Position numbers and translations under genes: made by a program. Under the pieces are notes generated by a model. It was not told the DNA's origin, made no database searches, and worked only from the letters and a program-made list of their open reading frames with translations. From Arthrobacter silvisoli (GTDB lineage: Bacteria > Actinomycetota > Actinomycetes > Actinomycetales > Micrococcaceae), in NCBI RefSeq assembly GCF_003369445.1, contig NZ_QRCU01000069.1, positions 1 to 39,797 on the forward strand: a stretch of 39,797 bases of DNA, in the 5' to 3' direction. Shown in pieces: positions 1 through 7,992 of the stretch. Numbering within the stretch: position 1 is the stretch's first letter; every line of letters begins with the position of its first letter.

Positions 1-18
1 CGCCCCCACCAGGGGGCG
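1..18 (-). terminator. Probable terminator hairpin after the DUF1844 gene
   Basis: A 7-bp perfect GC stem (CGCCCCC / GGGGGCG) around a 4-nt loop lies about 35 nt beyond the stop codon of the minus-strand DUF1844 gene. The window ends here, so any downstream U-tract cannot be seen. Confidence 0.4.
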
Positions 19-52
19 CCGCCGTCGTCGTGGTGCTTGGGCTTGTTGGGGC

Positions 53-439
53 TCAGTTCACCGGGCCGGTGAACTTTTCGCCCGGTCCCTTGCCCGGCTC
101 GTCCGGGATCAAGGATGCTTCGCGGAACGCGAGCTGCAGCGAACGCAGGCCGTCGCGCAACGGGCCGGCATGCTGCGAGCCGATCTCCGGAGCTGCTGCC
201 GTCACCAGGCCGGCCAGGGCAGTGATGAGCTTGCGGGCTTCATCCAGGTCCTTGAGGTCCTCGGCATTGGGGTCATCGGCCAGGCCCACCTTGACGGCGG
301 CCGCGCTCATCAGGTGTACCGCGCCGGTGGTGATGACCTCCACGGCTGGAACCTCCGAAATATCGCGGATTTGCTGGGCCAGTCCGGCGTCGTCGCCTTC
401 CTCGGTCCGGTCGGGTGAATTGCTGTCTGAAGTGCTCAT
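53..439 (-). CDS. DUF1844 domain protein
   Basis: A 128-residue soluble protein that I match to the DUF1844 family, small helical proteins of unknown function often encoded beside infC in actinobacteria. The N-terminal 25 residues are acidic and polar (Ser/Asp/Glu rich). A helical core follows, containing an [25 protein letters not shown] stretch and the segment '[17 protein letters not shown]' near residues 50-70. There are no membrane segments or catalytic motifs. The reading frame stays open upstream, but the Met at 439 is chosen because it begins the family-like sequence and the upstream residues look non-coding. The gene is divergent from infC, and the space between them is the infC leader. 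Family assignment is from recognition of sequence and context only; function is unknown. Confidence 0.8.
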   Translation of the reverse strand: MSTSDSNSPDRTEEGDDAGLAQQIRDISEVPAVEVITTGAVHLMSAAAVKVGLADDPNAEDLKDLDEARKLITALAGLVTAAAPEIGSQHAGPLRDGLRSLQLAFREASLIPDEPGKGPGEKFTGPVN

Positions 440-667
440 GCTGGTAAGCTTGACACAGACCGACTGAGAGTCGCCATTTTGCCGTGGAACCACAATGTGG
501 AACGCGGCAGTCTGGTCAGCGAAGTCCGGCAGCTGCCGCCCGATGTGCAGTTGGCGGGCTGTTTCTGTAGACTTGACTTTCAGTTTGCAAGCGGAGTTCT
601 CTCCCACCCGCGTCAGCCGTTTCCCTTCGGGGATGTCAAGTTGCCGGGTACCTGGTCGGACATTGTC

Positions 668-764
668 CGGGACCGTTCCCGTTCAGTGCGTGCCTGTCGT
701 CCCGGCAGGTCCCGATCTTTCCGAGGCCTTCGATTGCGCCAGCAATTGGGGGCCTTCTCTTTTT
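668..764 (+). promoter_or_regulatory. infC leader RNA: three hairpins ending in a terminator-like structure
   Basis: The 363-nt gap before infC (440-802) has no credible gene but holds three consecutive hairpins. They are 668-681 (CGGGA/TTCCCG-type, 4-nt loop), 693-709 (CCTGTC/GGCAGG) and 723-756, where GAGGCC 723-728 pairs with GGCCTT 751-756 and CGATTGC 731-737 pairs with GCAATTG 742-748. The last is followed by CTCTTTTT (757-764), giving the form of an intrinsic terminator 38 nt before the start codon. This looks like transcription attenuation of the infC-rpmI-rplT operon, as L20 does in Firmicutes, but sequence similarity to that leader is not evident. A possible -10 (TAGACT, 568-573) lies upstream, without a convincing -35. 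Confidence 0.6.
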
Positions 765-802
765 GCCGGTGGAACACTAACCACAATCACAGGAGCTTTG
801 AC

Positions 803-1816
803 ATTAGCGAGCCAAGAATCAATGAGCGTATCCGCGTCCCCGAGGTGCGGCTGGTCGGCCCTGCCGGCGAACAGGTAGGAATCGTCCGCATCGAGGATGC
901 CCTGCGCCTGGCTGCCGAGTCTGATCTGGATCTCGTTGAAGTTGCACCGCAGGCCAAGCCTCCGGTGTGCAAGCTGATGGACTTCGGCAAGTACAAGTAC
1001 GAAGCCGCGGTCAAGGCCCGTGAGGCCCGCAAGAACCAGACCAACACGGTTCTGAAGGAAATCCGCTTCCGCCTGAAGATCGACACCCATGACTACGAAA
1101 CGAAGCGCGGCCACGCCCTCCGCTTCCTGGGTGCCGGTGACAAGGTGAAGGCCATGATCCAGTTCCGCGGCCGTGAGCAGCAGCGCCCCGAAATGGGTAT
1201 CCGCCTGCTGCAGCGCTTCGCGGAAGACGTCGCCGAAGTGGGTGTGGTTGAGTCCAGCCCCCGTATCGACGGCCGCAACATGGTCATGGTGATCGGTCCG
1301 CTGAAGAACAAGGCCGAGGCCAAGGCCGAAGCCCGCCGCGCCGCCCAGCGCGCCGAAGCCAAGGCCCAGAACGAGGCCAAGGCTGCTGCGCGGATCGACA
1401 CGTCGGGCAACGACGCTCCGCTGACCCAGACACTCGGGGACCTGCTTCCGGCAGAGCTCCTGAACCAGTCTGAGGAACAGGTGACGGAAACCCCCGTGGA
1501 GGAAACCGCCATGGCGGAAACCGTCGTCGAGCAGGCTCCGGCCGAGCAGGCCCCCGTTGCAGAGGCTCCCCTCGAGGAAGCCCCTGTAGAGAAAGTACCT
1601 GTAGAGGAAGCCCCCGCAGAGGAGGCTCCGGCCGCCGCGGAAGCACCCCGGCAGGAGGAAGCTGCACCGGCTGAGGAAGCTCCGAAGCCCGCCGCCGCAC
1701 CGAAGCCGGCAGCCGCCGCGGTTCCGAAGCCGATGGCAAAGCCCGCGGCTCCGAAGCCCGTCGCCCGCCCGGCGGCACCGAAGCCGGCCAAGCCGGCAGC
1801 GCGCAAGACCAACTAG
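803..1816 (+). CDS. infC: Translation initiation factor IF-3 with long low-complexity tail (ATT start)
   Basis: IF-3 binds the 30S subunit, blocks premature 50S joining and checks the initiator tRNA. The N-domain (about residues 1-75, ending with the conserved '[14 protein letters not shown]') and C-domain (about 85-168, with '[12 protein letters not shown]' and '[11 protein letters not shown]') are complete. The reading frame is open further upstream with ATG codons. The family start ([16 protein letters not shown]) however fits ATT at 803, preceded by AGGAG at 791-795 with 7-nt spacing. Non-standard AUU starts in infC are known to allow autoregulation. The 337-residue product is far longer than the usual 180-220: after residue 190 comes an Ala/Glu/Pro tail with repeated (V/A)EEAP units, then a Pro-Lys-Ala-rich basic end. 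First gene of infC-rpmI-rplT. Confidence 0.95.
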   Translation: MSEPRINERIRVPEVRLVGPAGEQVGIVRIEDALRLAAESDLDLVEVAPQAKPPVCKLMDFGKYKYEAAVKAREARKNQTNTVLKEIRFRLKIDTHDYETKRGHALRFLGAGDKVKAMIQFRGREQQRPEMGIRLLQRFAEDVAEVGVVESSPRIDGRNMVMVIGPLKNKAEAKAEARRAAQRAEAKAQNEAKAAARIDTSGNDAPLTQTLGDLLPAELLNQSEEQVTETPVEETAMAETVVEQAPAEQAPVAEAPLEEAPVEKVPVEEAPAEEAPAAAEAPRQEEAAPAEEAPKPAAAPKPAAAAVPKPMAKPAAPKPVARPAAPKPAKPAARKTN

Positions 1817-1931
1817 TCACGCCGCAGGAAGCAACGCTTCCGCGCGGCACGCAAACAGCACCGGCCCTGCGGGGCCGGCTGCACCAAAGAACTGCAGACC
1901 CGTCTGCGGACACGTAAGGAGATCGGTTCCC

Positions 1932-2126
1932 ATGCCGAAGATGAAGACCCACAGCGGTGCCAAGAAGCGCTTCAAGCTGACCGGCACCGGCAAGCTGAAG
2001 CGTCAGCAGGCCAACCGCCGCCACTACCTGGAGCACAAGTCCTCCACCCTGACCCGTCGCCTCGCCGGCGACAAGATCGTCTTCAAGGGCGATGCCAAGG
2101 TCATCAAGAAGATGCTCGGCGTCTAA
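1932..2126 (+). CDS. rpmI: 50S ribosomal protein bL35
   Basis: A 64-residue basic protein beginning [20 protein letters not shown], the hallmark of bL35, and ending with '[11 protein letters not shown]'. Length equals the family norm. A strong ribosome binding site AAGGAG (1916-1921) precedes the ATG by 10 nt. It lies 115 nt after infC; this gap contains a GC hairpin (CCGGCCC/GGGCCGG, 1861-1878) without a U-tract, so transcription from infC probably continues. Component of the large ribosomal subunit. Confidence 0.97.
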   Translation: MPKMKTHSGAKKRFKLTGTGKLKRQQANRRHYLEHKSSTLTRRLAGDKIVFKGDAKVIKKMLGV

Positions 2127-2237
2127 GTTCCACGTTTTCCGGTTGCTGCCACCCGGCAGCACTGACTACACCAAAGCCTTCCCCGGCCGCCAGGAATGCG
2201 GCAGCCGATGGGATAAGAATTCTGAAGGAGTACGCAC

Positions 2238-2897
2238 GTGGCACGTGTGAAGCGGGCGGTCAACGCCCAGAAGAAGCGTCGGGTCATCCTTGAACGGGCA
2301 AAGGGCTACCGCGGCCAGCGGTCCCGTCTGTACCGCAAGGCCAAGGAACAGCTGCTGCACTCGTTTGTGTACAGCTACGGCGACCGCCGCAAGCGCAAGG
2401 GCGACTTCCGCCGCCTCTGGATCCAGCGCATCAACGCTGCATCCCGCGCCAACGGCCTGACCTACAACCGCCTGATCCAGGGCCTGAAGGCTGCTGAGGT
2501 TGAGGTTGACCGCCGTATGCTGGCCGAGCTGGCCGTGTCCGATGCCAACGCTTTCACCGCTCTGGTGAACGTGGCCAAGGCCGCCCTGCCCGCCGACACT
2601 TCCGCTCCGGCTGCCAAGGCCGAGGCTGCCCCGAAGGCTGCTTCCAAGGCCGCCGTCGCCGCTCCGAAGGCTGCTGCAAAGCCGGCCATCGAAGGTGCCG
2701 TCGCCGCCGTCGAGGGCGAAGACGCTCCGGAAGGCTACGAGATCAAGGGCAACGCCGAGTCCAAGAAGTACCACGTTCCGGGTTCCACCTGGTACGACAA
2801 CACCGCCGCCGAATACTGGTTCTCCACCGTTGAGGCTGCCAAGGCTGCCGGTTTCGAGCCGGCCGGCGGCGAAGCCCGCCAGCAGATCAAGAACTAG
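2238..2897 (+). CDS. rplT: 50S ribosomal protein bL20 with fused C-terminal domain
   Basis: Residues 1-117 are a normal bL20 ([14 protein letters not shown]..., '[17 protein letters not shown]', '[10 protein letters not shown]'), a 23S rRNA-binding assembly protein that in other bacteria represses its own operon. The start is GTG at 2238 with GAAGGAG upstream. The protein is 219 residues, about 100 more than usual. Residues 120-160 are an Ala/Lys/Pro linker, and residues 166-208 form a compact domain with KGNAES, YHVPGS, WYDNT and a W/F-rich end followed by KAAGFEPA. This resembles the small KGN...YHxPG...Y...E.WF 'sunset'-type domain found at the ends of various actinobacterial proteins. Its role on the ribosome is unknown. 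Confidence 0.95.
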   Translation: MARVKRAVNAQKKRRVILERAKGYRGQRSRLYRKAKEQLLHSFVYSYGDRRKRKGDFRRLWIQRINAASRANGLTYNRLIQGLKAAEVEVDRRMLAELAVSDANAFTALVNVAKAALPADTSAPAAKAEAAPKAASKAAVAAPKAAAKPAIEGAVAAVEGEDAPEGYEIKGNAESKKYHVPGSTWYDNTAAEYWFSTVEAAKAAGFEPAGGEARQQIKN

Positions 2898-2923
2898 TCG
2901 CAACAGCCACTAAAGTTCTTTAT

Positions 2924-3820
2924 ATGAACGAAACCGGGCGCCCGCAAGATTTTCCGATGTCCAACCCCCGAGCCGATCGGGTCAGGGATGTCGCAAAGCT
3001 TGCAGGGCGCCCGGCCCGTTTAAAGCGCGGACGCTTCCTCGCCGAGGGGCCCCAGGCCGTGCGTGAGGCCCTGTCGCTGCACCGGGAACGCACCATGGCG
3101 GGGGAGCCCGGGGTCGTCCATGAGGTCTACGCCAGCGAGGCCTGCCTTGAGCGCCTCCCCGAACTCGCCGACCTGGCGCAGGGCGTGAACCTCCGCCTGG
3201 CCACCGACGAGGTCCTTGCCGCCATGGCTGACACCGTGAATCCCCAAGGAATCCTTGCGGTCTGCAGCTTTGTGGACGTCAGCCTGGAGTCGGTGCTCGA
3301 CGCCGGTCCGCGCCTTGTCGCGGTCATGTGCCAGGTGCGCGACCCCGGAAACGCGGGGACCGTGCTGCGGGCGGCCGATGCCGCCGGTGCGGACGCGGTG
3401 GTGCTGACGGCATCGAGCGTGGACATCTACAACCCGAAGGCCGTGCGCTCCACGGCCGGGTCCCTCTTCCACCTCCCTGTGGTCCTCGGAGCGGACATCG
3501 ACGACCTCGTGGCCGCCTGCAAAGCCCGGGGCATCGGAGTGCTGGCTGCGGACGGCTACGGCACCCTCAACCTGGACAAACTGCAGGACGAGAACGCCGC
3601 ACGCCGGCTCGGCGCCACGGACGTCGAGTCCGACTACGCCCTTGAAAACCCGACGGCCTGGCTCTTCGGCAACGAAGCGCAGGGCCTGTCCGATGCCGAA
3701 CTCGCTCTCGCCGAACACAGGGTGGCGGTTCCCGTCTACGGCTCCGCGGAAAGCCTCAACCTCGGTACAGCGGCCACGGTGTGCCTCTACGCAAGCGCCC
3801 GCTCGCAGCAGGGAAGCTGA
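2924..3820 (+). CDS. TrmH/SpoU-family rRNA methyltransferase (TsnR-like)
   Basis: Predicted S-adenosylmethionine-dependent 2'-O-ribose methyltransferase acting on rRNA or tRNA. The N-terminal substrate-binding domain (about residues 20-115, 'RFLAEGPQAVREAL') is followed by a SPOUT knot fold. Motif 1 is 'QVRDPGNAGTVLRAADA' at 137-153 (with the catalytic-type Asn and Arg), motif 2 'FGNEAQGLS' at 248-256, and motif 3 'SLNLGTAATVCLYA' at 277-290. Length 298 is typical. It directly follows rplT by 26 nt, the position held by tsnR in mycobacteria, and is probably co-transcribed with the ribosomal genes. The start is uncertain: neither ATG 2924 nor ATG 2957 (residue 12) has a good ribosome binding site. 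The exact target nucleotide cannot be read from sequence. Confidence 0.92.
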   Translation: MNETGRPQDFPMSNPRADRVRDVAKLAGRPARLKRGRFLAEGPQAVREALSLHRERTMAGEPGVVHEVYASEACLERLPELADLAQGVNLRLATDEVLAAMADTVNPQGILAVCSFVDVSLESVLDAGPRLVAVMCQVRDPGNAGTVLRAADAAGADAVVLTASSVDIYNPKAVRSTAGSLFHLPVVLGADIDDLVAACKARGIGVLAADGYGTLNLDKLQDENAARRLGATDVESDYALENPTAWLFGNEAQGLSDAELALAEHRVAVPVYGSAESLNLGTAATVCLYASARSQQGS

Positions 3821-3968
3821 GCCGCATCCCACCGACGGCGCCGGCGCACTGGCGTCGCGTTGTGCGGGCAGGACGCTCCTGCCGGTACGGTATTGCTAGC
3901 AGGGAAGGGGGCCGCGGGTCCCGGCTGTTCCCCGCAATCCCCGGATCCTGTGAAGAGGAGAAGCTTTC

Positions 3969-4886
3969 GTGGCTGCAAATGGCGGTACCAAGGCGATCGT
4001 GGCGGCACTGGCCGCCAACCTGACCATCGCCTTGTTGAAGTTCGTCGCATTCGTCCTGACGATGTCATCGTCCATGCTGGCGGAGGCGATCCACTCGGTG
4101 GCCGACTCCGGAAACCAGCTCCTGCTGCTGATCGGCGGCAAGCGGGCCAAACGCGCAGCAAGCCCGGAACACCCCTTCGGCTACGGCCGTGAGCGGTACA
4201 TCTACGCTTTCATCGTCTCGATCGTGCTCTTCAGTGTCGGCGGCCTGTTCGCCCTGTACGAGGCCTGGGAGAAGTTCCAGCACCCGCACGCTATCGAGGG
4301 CGACTTCTGGTGGGTCCCGCTCGCCGTCCTGATCGGTGCGATCGTCGCAGAGGGCTTCTCCTTCCGCACCGCGATCGTGGAATCCAATCACATCCGCGGC
4401 AAGCAGAGCTGGACGAACTTCATCAGGAACGCCAAGCAGCCGGAGCTGCCGGTCATTCTCCTGGAGGACTTCGGCGCTCTGCTCGGCCTGGTGTTCGCGC
4501 TCTTCGGCGTAGGCCTGACTCTCCTGACCGGCAACGGCATCTGGGACGCCGCAGGCACCGGCATGATCGGCCTCCTGCTGGTGGCGATCGCCGTCGTCCT
4601 GGCGGTCGAAACCAAGTCCTTGTTGCTGGGTGAATCGGCCACCAAGGAAGATGTTGCCCGCATCACCGAAGCCATCGAGTCCGACGGCACCCGCCTCATC
4701 CACCTCAAGACCATGCACCTGGGCCCCGAAGAACTGCTCGTTGCAGCAAAGATCAGCGTCGGTGCGGCCGACACCGGCGAGGGCATCGCCCGTGCGATCG
4801 ACGACGCCGAGAGCCGGATCCGCGCGGCGGTGCCGATCGCGCGGGTCATCTACCTCGAACCGGATATCGCCCGCGTAAACGCCTGA
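3969..4886 (+). CDS. Cation diffusion facilitator family transporter
   Basis: A 305-residue membrane protein of the CDF family, which exports Zn2+ or other divalent metals in exchange for protons. Six hydrophobic segments are visible before residue 215. Metal-site residues H42 and D46 sit in 'EAIHSVADSGNQ' of TM2, and E166-D167 in 'LLEDFGALLG' of TM5. 'HPFGYGRERYIYAF' (69-82) is typical of the ZnT9-like branch. The cytoplasmic C-terminal domain (about 220-305) has the usual dimeric ferredoxin-like sequence. The GTG start at 3969 is supported by GAGGAG just upstream. The 148-nt gap to the methyltransferase gene contains a 7-bp hairpin (3867-3883), so it may have its own promoter. Metal specificity cannot be assigned. 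Confidence 0.9.
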   Translation: MAANGGTKAIVAALAANLTIALLKFVAFVLTMSSSMLAEAIHSVADSGNQLLLLIGGKRAKRAASPEHPFGYGRERYIYAFIVSIVLFSVGGLFALYEAWEKFQHPHAIEGDFWWVPLAVLIGAIVAEGFSFRTAIVESNHIRGKQSWTNFIRNAKQPELPVILLEDFGALLGLVFALFGVGLTLLTGNGIWDAAGTGMIGLLLVAIAVVLAVETKSLLLGESATKEDVARITEAIESDGTRLIHLKTMHLGPEELLVAAKISVGAADTGEGIARAIDDAESRIRAAVPIARVIYLEPDIARVNA

Positions 4887-4926
4887 AGCCAGGCGGCAAT
4901 CCGCACCCCATCCGCCTTAAGCAGGG

Positions 4927-4962
4927 AACGCCGGCCGTGCATCATGCACGGCCGGCGTTTTG
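4927..4962. terminator. Bidirectional intrinsic terminator
   Basis: A 15-bp perfect stem (4927-4941 with 4945-4959) around a 3-nt loop, with TTTT on the plus side and AA at the other end. It lies between the convergent CDF transporter and MFS transporter genes and can serve both. Confidence 0.92.
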
Positions 4963-4996
4963 CTTGTCGGATTCTTGAGGCGGTCGCCGCTTCCGG

Positions 4997-6205
4997 TCAG
5001 GCGGTCAGGGGTCGCCTGCGTTCAAGCAGGCCGCTCAGGGCCGCGACACCAAGGCCCAGCACGGCCAGGACGGCGCCGACGAGGGCCGGCGCCACGTAGC
5101 CCCAGCCCCAGGCGATCACCACGCCGCCGAGGAAAGCGCCCAACGCGTTGGCGACGTTCAGGGCCGAGTGGTTGAGCGACGAAGCCAAGGAGGGCGCGTC
5201 AGGGGAGGCGTCGAGCAGGCGGGTCTGCAGTGCGGGAACAAGCATCGAGCCGGTTCCGCCGACCACGAAGACCATGATCAGCGCGGACCAGGCCCAGTGG
5301 GCCGCCGCCGCATAGACGACCAGGGCCAGGGCAATCACCGGCAGTACGCGGTAGATCGTGCCCATGACGGACTTGTCCGCGATGCGGCCGCCCAGGATGT
5401 TGCCGGCCACCATGCCCAGGCCGTAGAGGGCCACCACGAGCGGGACCATGGCCTCAGGCATTCCGGCCACGAATGTCATGGTGTGCGCGATGTAGGTGTA
5501 GGTGGCGAAGAAGCCGCCGAAGCCGATGATGCCGATCAGCAGGGCAAGCCAGACCTGGGCGCGCTTCAAGGCACCGAGTTCGCGGCGGATGCTCGCACCG
5601 GGGTGGGCAGCTTCGAAGGGGACGAACTTCCAGATCAACGCCGTGGTGAGGGCGCCGATGACGCCGACCACCACAAAGAGCAGTCGCCAGCCGAAGTTCT
5701 GGCCCATCCACGTGGCGGCGGGGACGCCGATGACGTTGGCCACCGTCAGGCCGGCCATCACCATGGAGATTGCCCATCCCCGCTTGGTGGGAGCCACCAG
5801 GCCGGCCGCGATCACCGCGGCTACGCCGAAGAAGGCGCCGTGCGGGAGGCCGGAGGCGAATCGGCTGAGCAGCATGGTGCCGTAGTCCGGGGCGATGAAC
5901 GAACTCAGGTTGGCCACGCTCAGGAAAAGCATCAGCCCCAGGGCGAGGTTCTTCCGCGGAAGCCGGGCGCCGAGCGCAGCAAAGACCGGGGCGCCCACTA
6001 CCACGCCGAGGGCGTAGGCGGAGATCAGGTTCCCGGCTTCGGGCGTGCTGATGCGCAGGCCGTGTTCGATGTCCTTGAGGAGTCCCATCATGGCGAATTC
6101 GGTGGTGCCGATCGCAAAGCCGCCCATGGCGAGGGCGAAGATGGCCGGGGCAAGATGTCTGGCGCTGCGCTTTGCAGCAGCGGCGGGCGCTTTGGTTTGG
6201 GTCAT
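4997..6205 (-). CDS. MFS transporter, DHA1 family (AraJ/YdhP-like)
   Basis: A 402-residue major facilitator with about 12 hydrophobic segments, the usual size. The first segment carries 'MGGFAIGTTEFAMMGLL', a signature of the arabinose-efflux/YdhP-like drug:H+ antiporter branch. The loop 2-3 motif is 'GALGARLPRKNLALGL'-like, and 'SRFASGLPHGAFFGVAA' is the conserved segment around TM4. The first ~17 residues are Ala/Lys rich and cytoplasmic. Start ATG 6205. Substrate is unknown: efflux of drugs, sugars or metabolites are all possible. The gene is monocistronic, convergent with the CDF gene and divergent from the Nudix gene. On the minus strand TTACAC and TCTGAT spaced by 17 nt (about 6276-6316) is a candidate promoter. 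Confidence 0.9.
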   Translation of the reverse strand: MTQTKAPAAAAKRSARHLAPAIFALAMGGFAIGTTEFAMMGLLKDIEHGLRISTPEAGNLISAYALGVVVGAPVFAALGARLPRKNLALGLMLFLSVANLSSFIAPDYGTMLLSRFASGLPHGAFFGVAAVIAAGLVAPTKRGWAISMVMAGLTVANVIGVPAATWMGQNFGWRLLFVVVGVIGALTTALIWKFVPFEAAHPGASIRRELGALKRAQVWLALLIGIIGFGGFFATYTYIAHTMTFVAGMPEAMVPLVVALYGLGMVAGNILGGRIADKSVMGTIYRVLPVIALALVVYAAAAHWAWSALIMVFVVGGTGSMLVPALQTRLLDASPDAPSLASSLNHSALNVANALGAFLGGVVIAWGWGYVAPALVGAVLAVLGLGVAALSGLLERRRPLTA

Positions 6206-6367
6206 GGTCCTGTTTCTGGGCTGTGCTGTTTCTGGCTGCGGGCCGGGCGTTTGACCCGCTGGAGCCCGGGCGTGCGCGGACGATAAATCAGATTTTCAAG
6301 TCTAGTGCCGTGTAACCGTGCCCGGCCCGCGTCTGTTCCCGCGAGAGCAGGGCAACCGTGGGGCTCT

Positions 6368-6379
6368 TACACTGGTGCG
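6368..6379 (+). promoter_or_regulatory. -10 element of a leaderless promoter (Nudix gene)
   Basis: TACACT (6368-6373) ends exactly 6 nt before GTG 6380, so transcription should start at or next to the start codon. No clear -35 is seen. Confidence 0.55.
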
Positions 6380-6814
6380 GTGACTTCACTCATCAGCGTC
6401 TCCGGTGCCGCCGTCGTCGACTCCCTGGAAAATCCCCGCCTCCTTCTGGTGGCGCGCCGCAGTGCGCCCCCGAAGTTCGCCGGAATGTGGGAGTTCCCGG
6501 GTGGCAAAGTCGAGGACGGGGAAAGCTTCGAGGATGCGTTGCACCGGGAACTCCGGGAAGAACTCGGGGTCGACGTCCGCCTGGGTGCCGAGATCCCGGC
6601 CCCTGAAGTGGCCGGATGGCCATTGAATGAGCGGGCTGTCATGCGGGTCTGGTTCGCGGAGGTCCTCGACGGCGAACCGTGCCCTCTCGAGGATCACGAC
6701 GAACTGCGCTGGGTTCCCTTGGACGACGGCGAAGAAGCTCTTGGCCTGCCTTGGATCCCTGCGGACTTCCCGATTGTCCGGGCGCTGCTTGATCAGGTGG
6801 CCGCCAAGGCCTGA
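6380..6814 (+). CDS. Nudix hydrolase, MutT-like (d)NTP pyrophosphohydrolase
   Basis: A 144-residue Nudix protein that probably hydrolyses oxidised or non-canonical nucleoside triphosphates to monophosphates. The Nudix box GX5EX7REUXEEXGU is perfect at residues 42-64 (G-KVEDG-E-SFEDALH-RELREELGV). 'ARRSAPPKFAGMWEFPGG' before it is the typical MutT pattern, and residues near 'ERAVMRVWFAEVL' and 'HDELRWVPLDD' complete the fold. The frame is open back to a GTG at 6305, but GTG 6380 is chosen: the protein then starts with the first beta strand (VTSLISVSGAAVV) and a -10 hexamer sits 6 nt upstream. Closely followed by the convergent radical SAM gene. Confidence 0.9.
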   Translation: MTSLISVSGAAVVDSLENPRLLLVARRSAPPKFAGMWEFPGGKVEDGESFEDALHRELREELGVDVRLGAEIPAPEVAGWPLNERAVMRVWFAEVLDGEPCPLEDHDELRWVPLDDGEEALGLPWIPADFPIVRALLDQVAAKA

Positions 6815-6855
6815 TGCCGCGGCGCGCCCGCTCCCGGGCCGCGCAGCGGACTGCC

Positions 6856-7986
6856 TCAGAAAAGGGTGGCCTGGTCCGTGGACACAGCCTGCGTCGTCGG
6901 GTGTGCCTGGCCGGCGCCGGCCACGCGGCTGTGGTTCCGGGCATGGCGGTGGCTGAACCCGCTGCGTGCGGTGAATCCGTGGCGGGCCTTGAAATACCTG
7001 ACCCGGCCGGCGAGCCATTCGCGGTACTCCTTCGGCGGGTACGCGCCCTTCGAGTAGAGCTGACGGTACCGGTCCGTCAGTTCCGGGTGGTTCGCGGCCA
7101 GCCATTGCATGAACCACTCTTTGGTTCCCGGCTTCAGGTAGAGCGCCCCGGCGGTCACCCCGCTGGCACCCGCCGAGGACAGTGCGCTGAAGAGGGTTTC
7201 AAGGGCGTCGTCGCTGTCGCTCAGCCAGGGCAGGATCGGCATCGCCATGACACCGCAGGGCAGCCCGGCGTCGCGCAGGCGGGCAATAAGCTTCAGCCGC
7301 GCCCGGGGTGCCGGAGTGCCGGGCTCGACGGCGGCAGCCAAGGCCTCGTTCATCGTCGCCAGGGAGATGCCGAGGTCCACGGGAACTTGGCTGGCGGCGT
7401 GCTTGAGCAACGGGATGTCCCGCGCCAGCAGGGTTCCCTTGGTGAGGATCGAAAACGGCGTGCCGGAGTCCGCCAGCGCCCGGATGATTCCGGGCATGAG
7501 CTGATAGCGCCCCTCGGCGCGCTGGTATGGATCGGTGTTGGTGCCAAGCGCCACCTGGTGGTGCCCCCAGGACGGCTTGGCGAGTTCCTTGCGCAGGACG
7601 TCGGCGGCGTTGACCTTGACCACCACCTGGGAATCGAAGTCCAGGCCGGCGTCGAACTCCAGGTAGGTGTGGGTCTTGCGCGCAAAGCAGTACACGCATG
7701 CATGGCTGCATCCCCGGTAGGGGTTGATGGTCCATTCAAACGGCATGCGGGAACCGGCAGCCACCTTGTTGAGCACTGATTTTGCCGTGACCTCATGGAA
7801 GGTGACCCCGGAGAATTCGGGAGTAGAGATGGAACGCACAAGCCCGGCCAGCGGAAGCAGCGCTCCAGGGGCGGGGGCGGCCCCGGAAGTACTGCTTCCT
7901 CCGGCGTCTCCATGGTACGAACCGCGCGGTTCCGGTCCAGGCAGTTCCGGTTCCTGCGGTGAAAGTGCCTGTGCGTCCCATCTCAT
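6856..7986 (-). CDS. Rv2578c-family radical SAM protein
   Basis: A 376-residue radical S-adenosylmethionine enzyme of the SplB-like/Rv2578c type. Cys93, Cys97 and Cys100 form the CX3CX2C 4Fe-4S site in 'GCSHACVYCFARKTH'. The barrel continues with 'VALGTNTDPYQRAEG', 'PFSILTKGTLLARD' and 'DLGISLATMNE', which fit SplB-like repair enzymes. Residues 10-45 are a Pro/Gly-rich unstructured lead. The last five residues are QATLF at the extreme C-terminus, resembling a DNA polymerase sliding-clamp binding pentapeptide (QLxLF). The promoter overlaps a LexA-type operator. Substrate unknown; a role in the DNA-damage response is inferred from operator plus tail. Confidence 0.9.
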   Translation of the reverse strand: MRWDAQALSPQEPELPGPEPRGSYHGDAGGSSTSGAAPAPGALLPLAGLVRSISTPEFSGVTFHEVTAKSVLNKVAAGSRMPFEWTINPYRGCSHACVYCFARKTHTYLEFDAGLDFDSQVVVKVNAADVLRKELAKPSWGHHQVALGTNTDPYQRAEGRYQLMPGIIRALADSGTPFSILTKGTLLARDIPLLKHAASQVPVDLGISLATMNEALAAAVEPGTPAPRARLKLIARLRDAGLPCGVMAMPILPWLSDSDDALETLFSALSSAGASGVTAGALYLKPGTKEWFMQWLAANHPELTDRYRQLYSKGAYPPKEYREWLAGRVRYFKARHGFTARSGFSHRHARNHSRVAGAGQAHPTTQAVSTDQATLF

Positions 7987-7992
7987 GGGTCA

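Noticed and set aside
1861..1878. Strong GC hairpin between infC and rpmI as a terminator
   Set aside because: It has no U-tract and lies inside a conserved operon; it may be a pause or processing site but termination is not supported.
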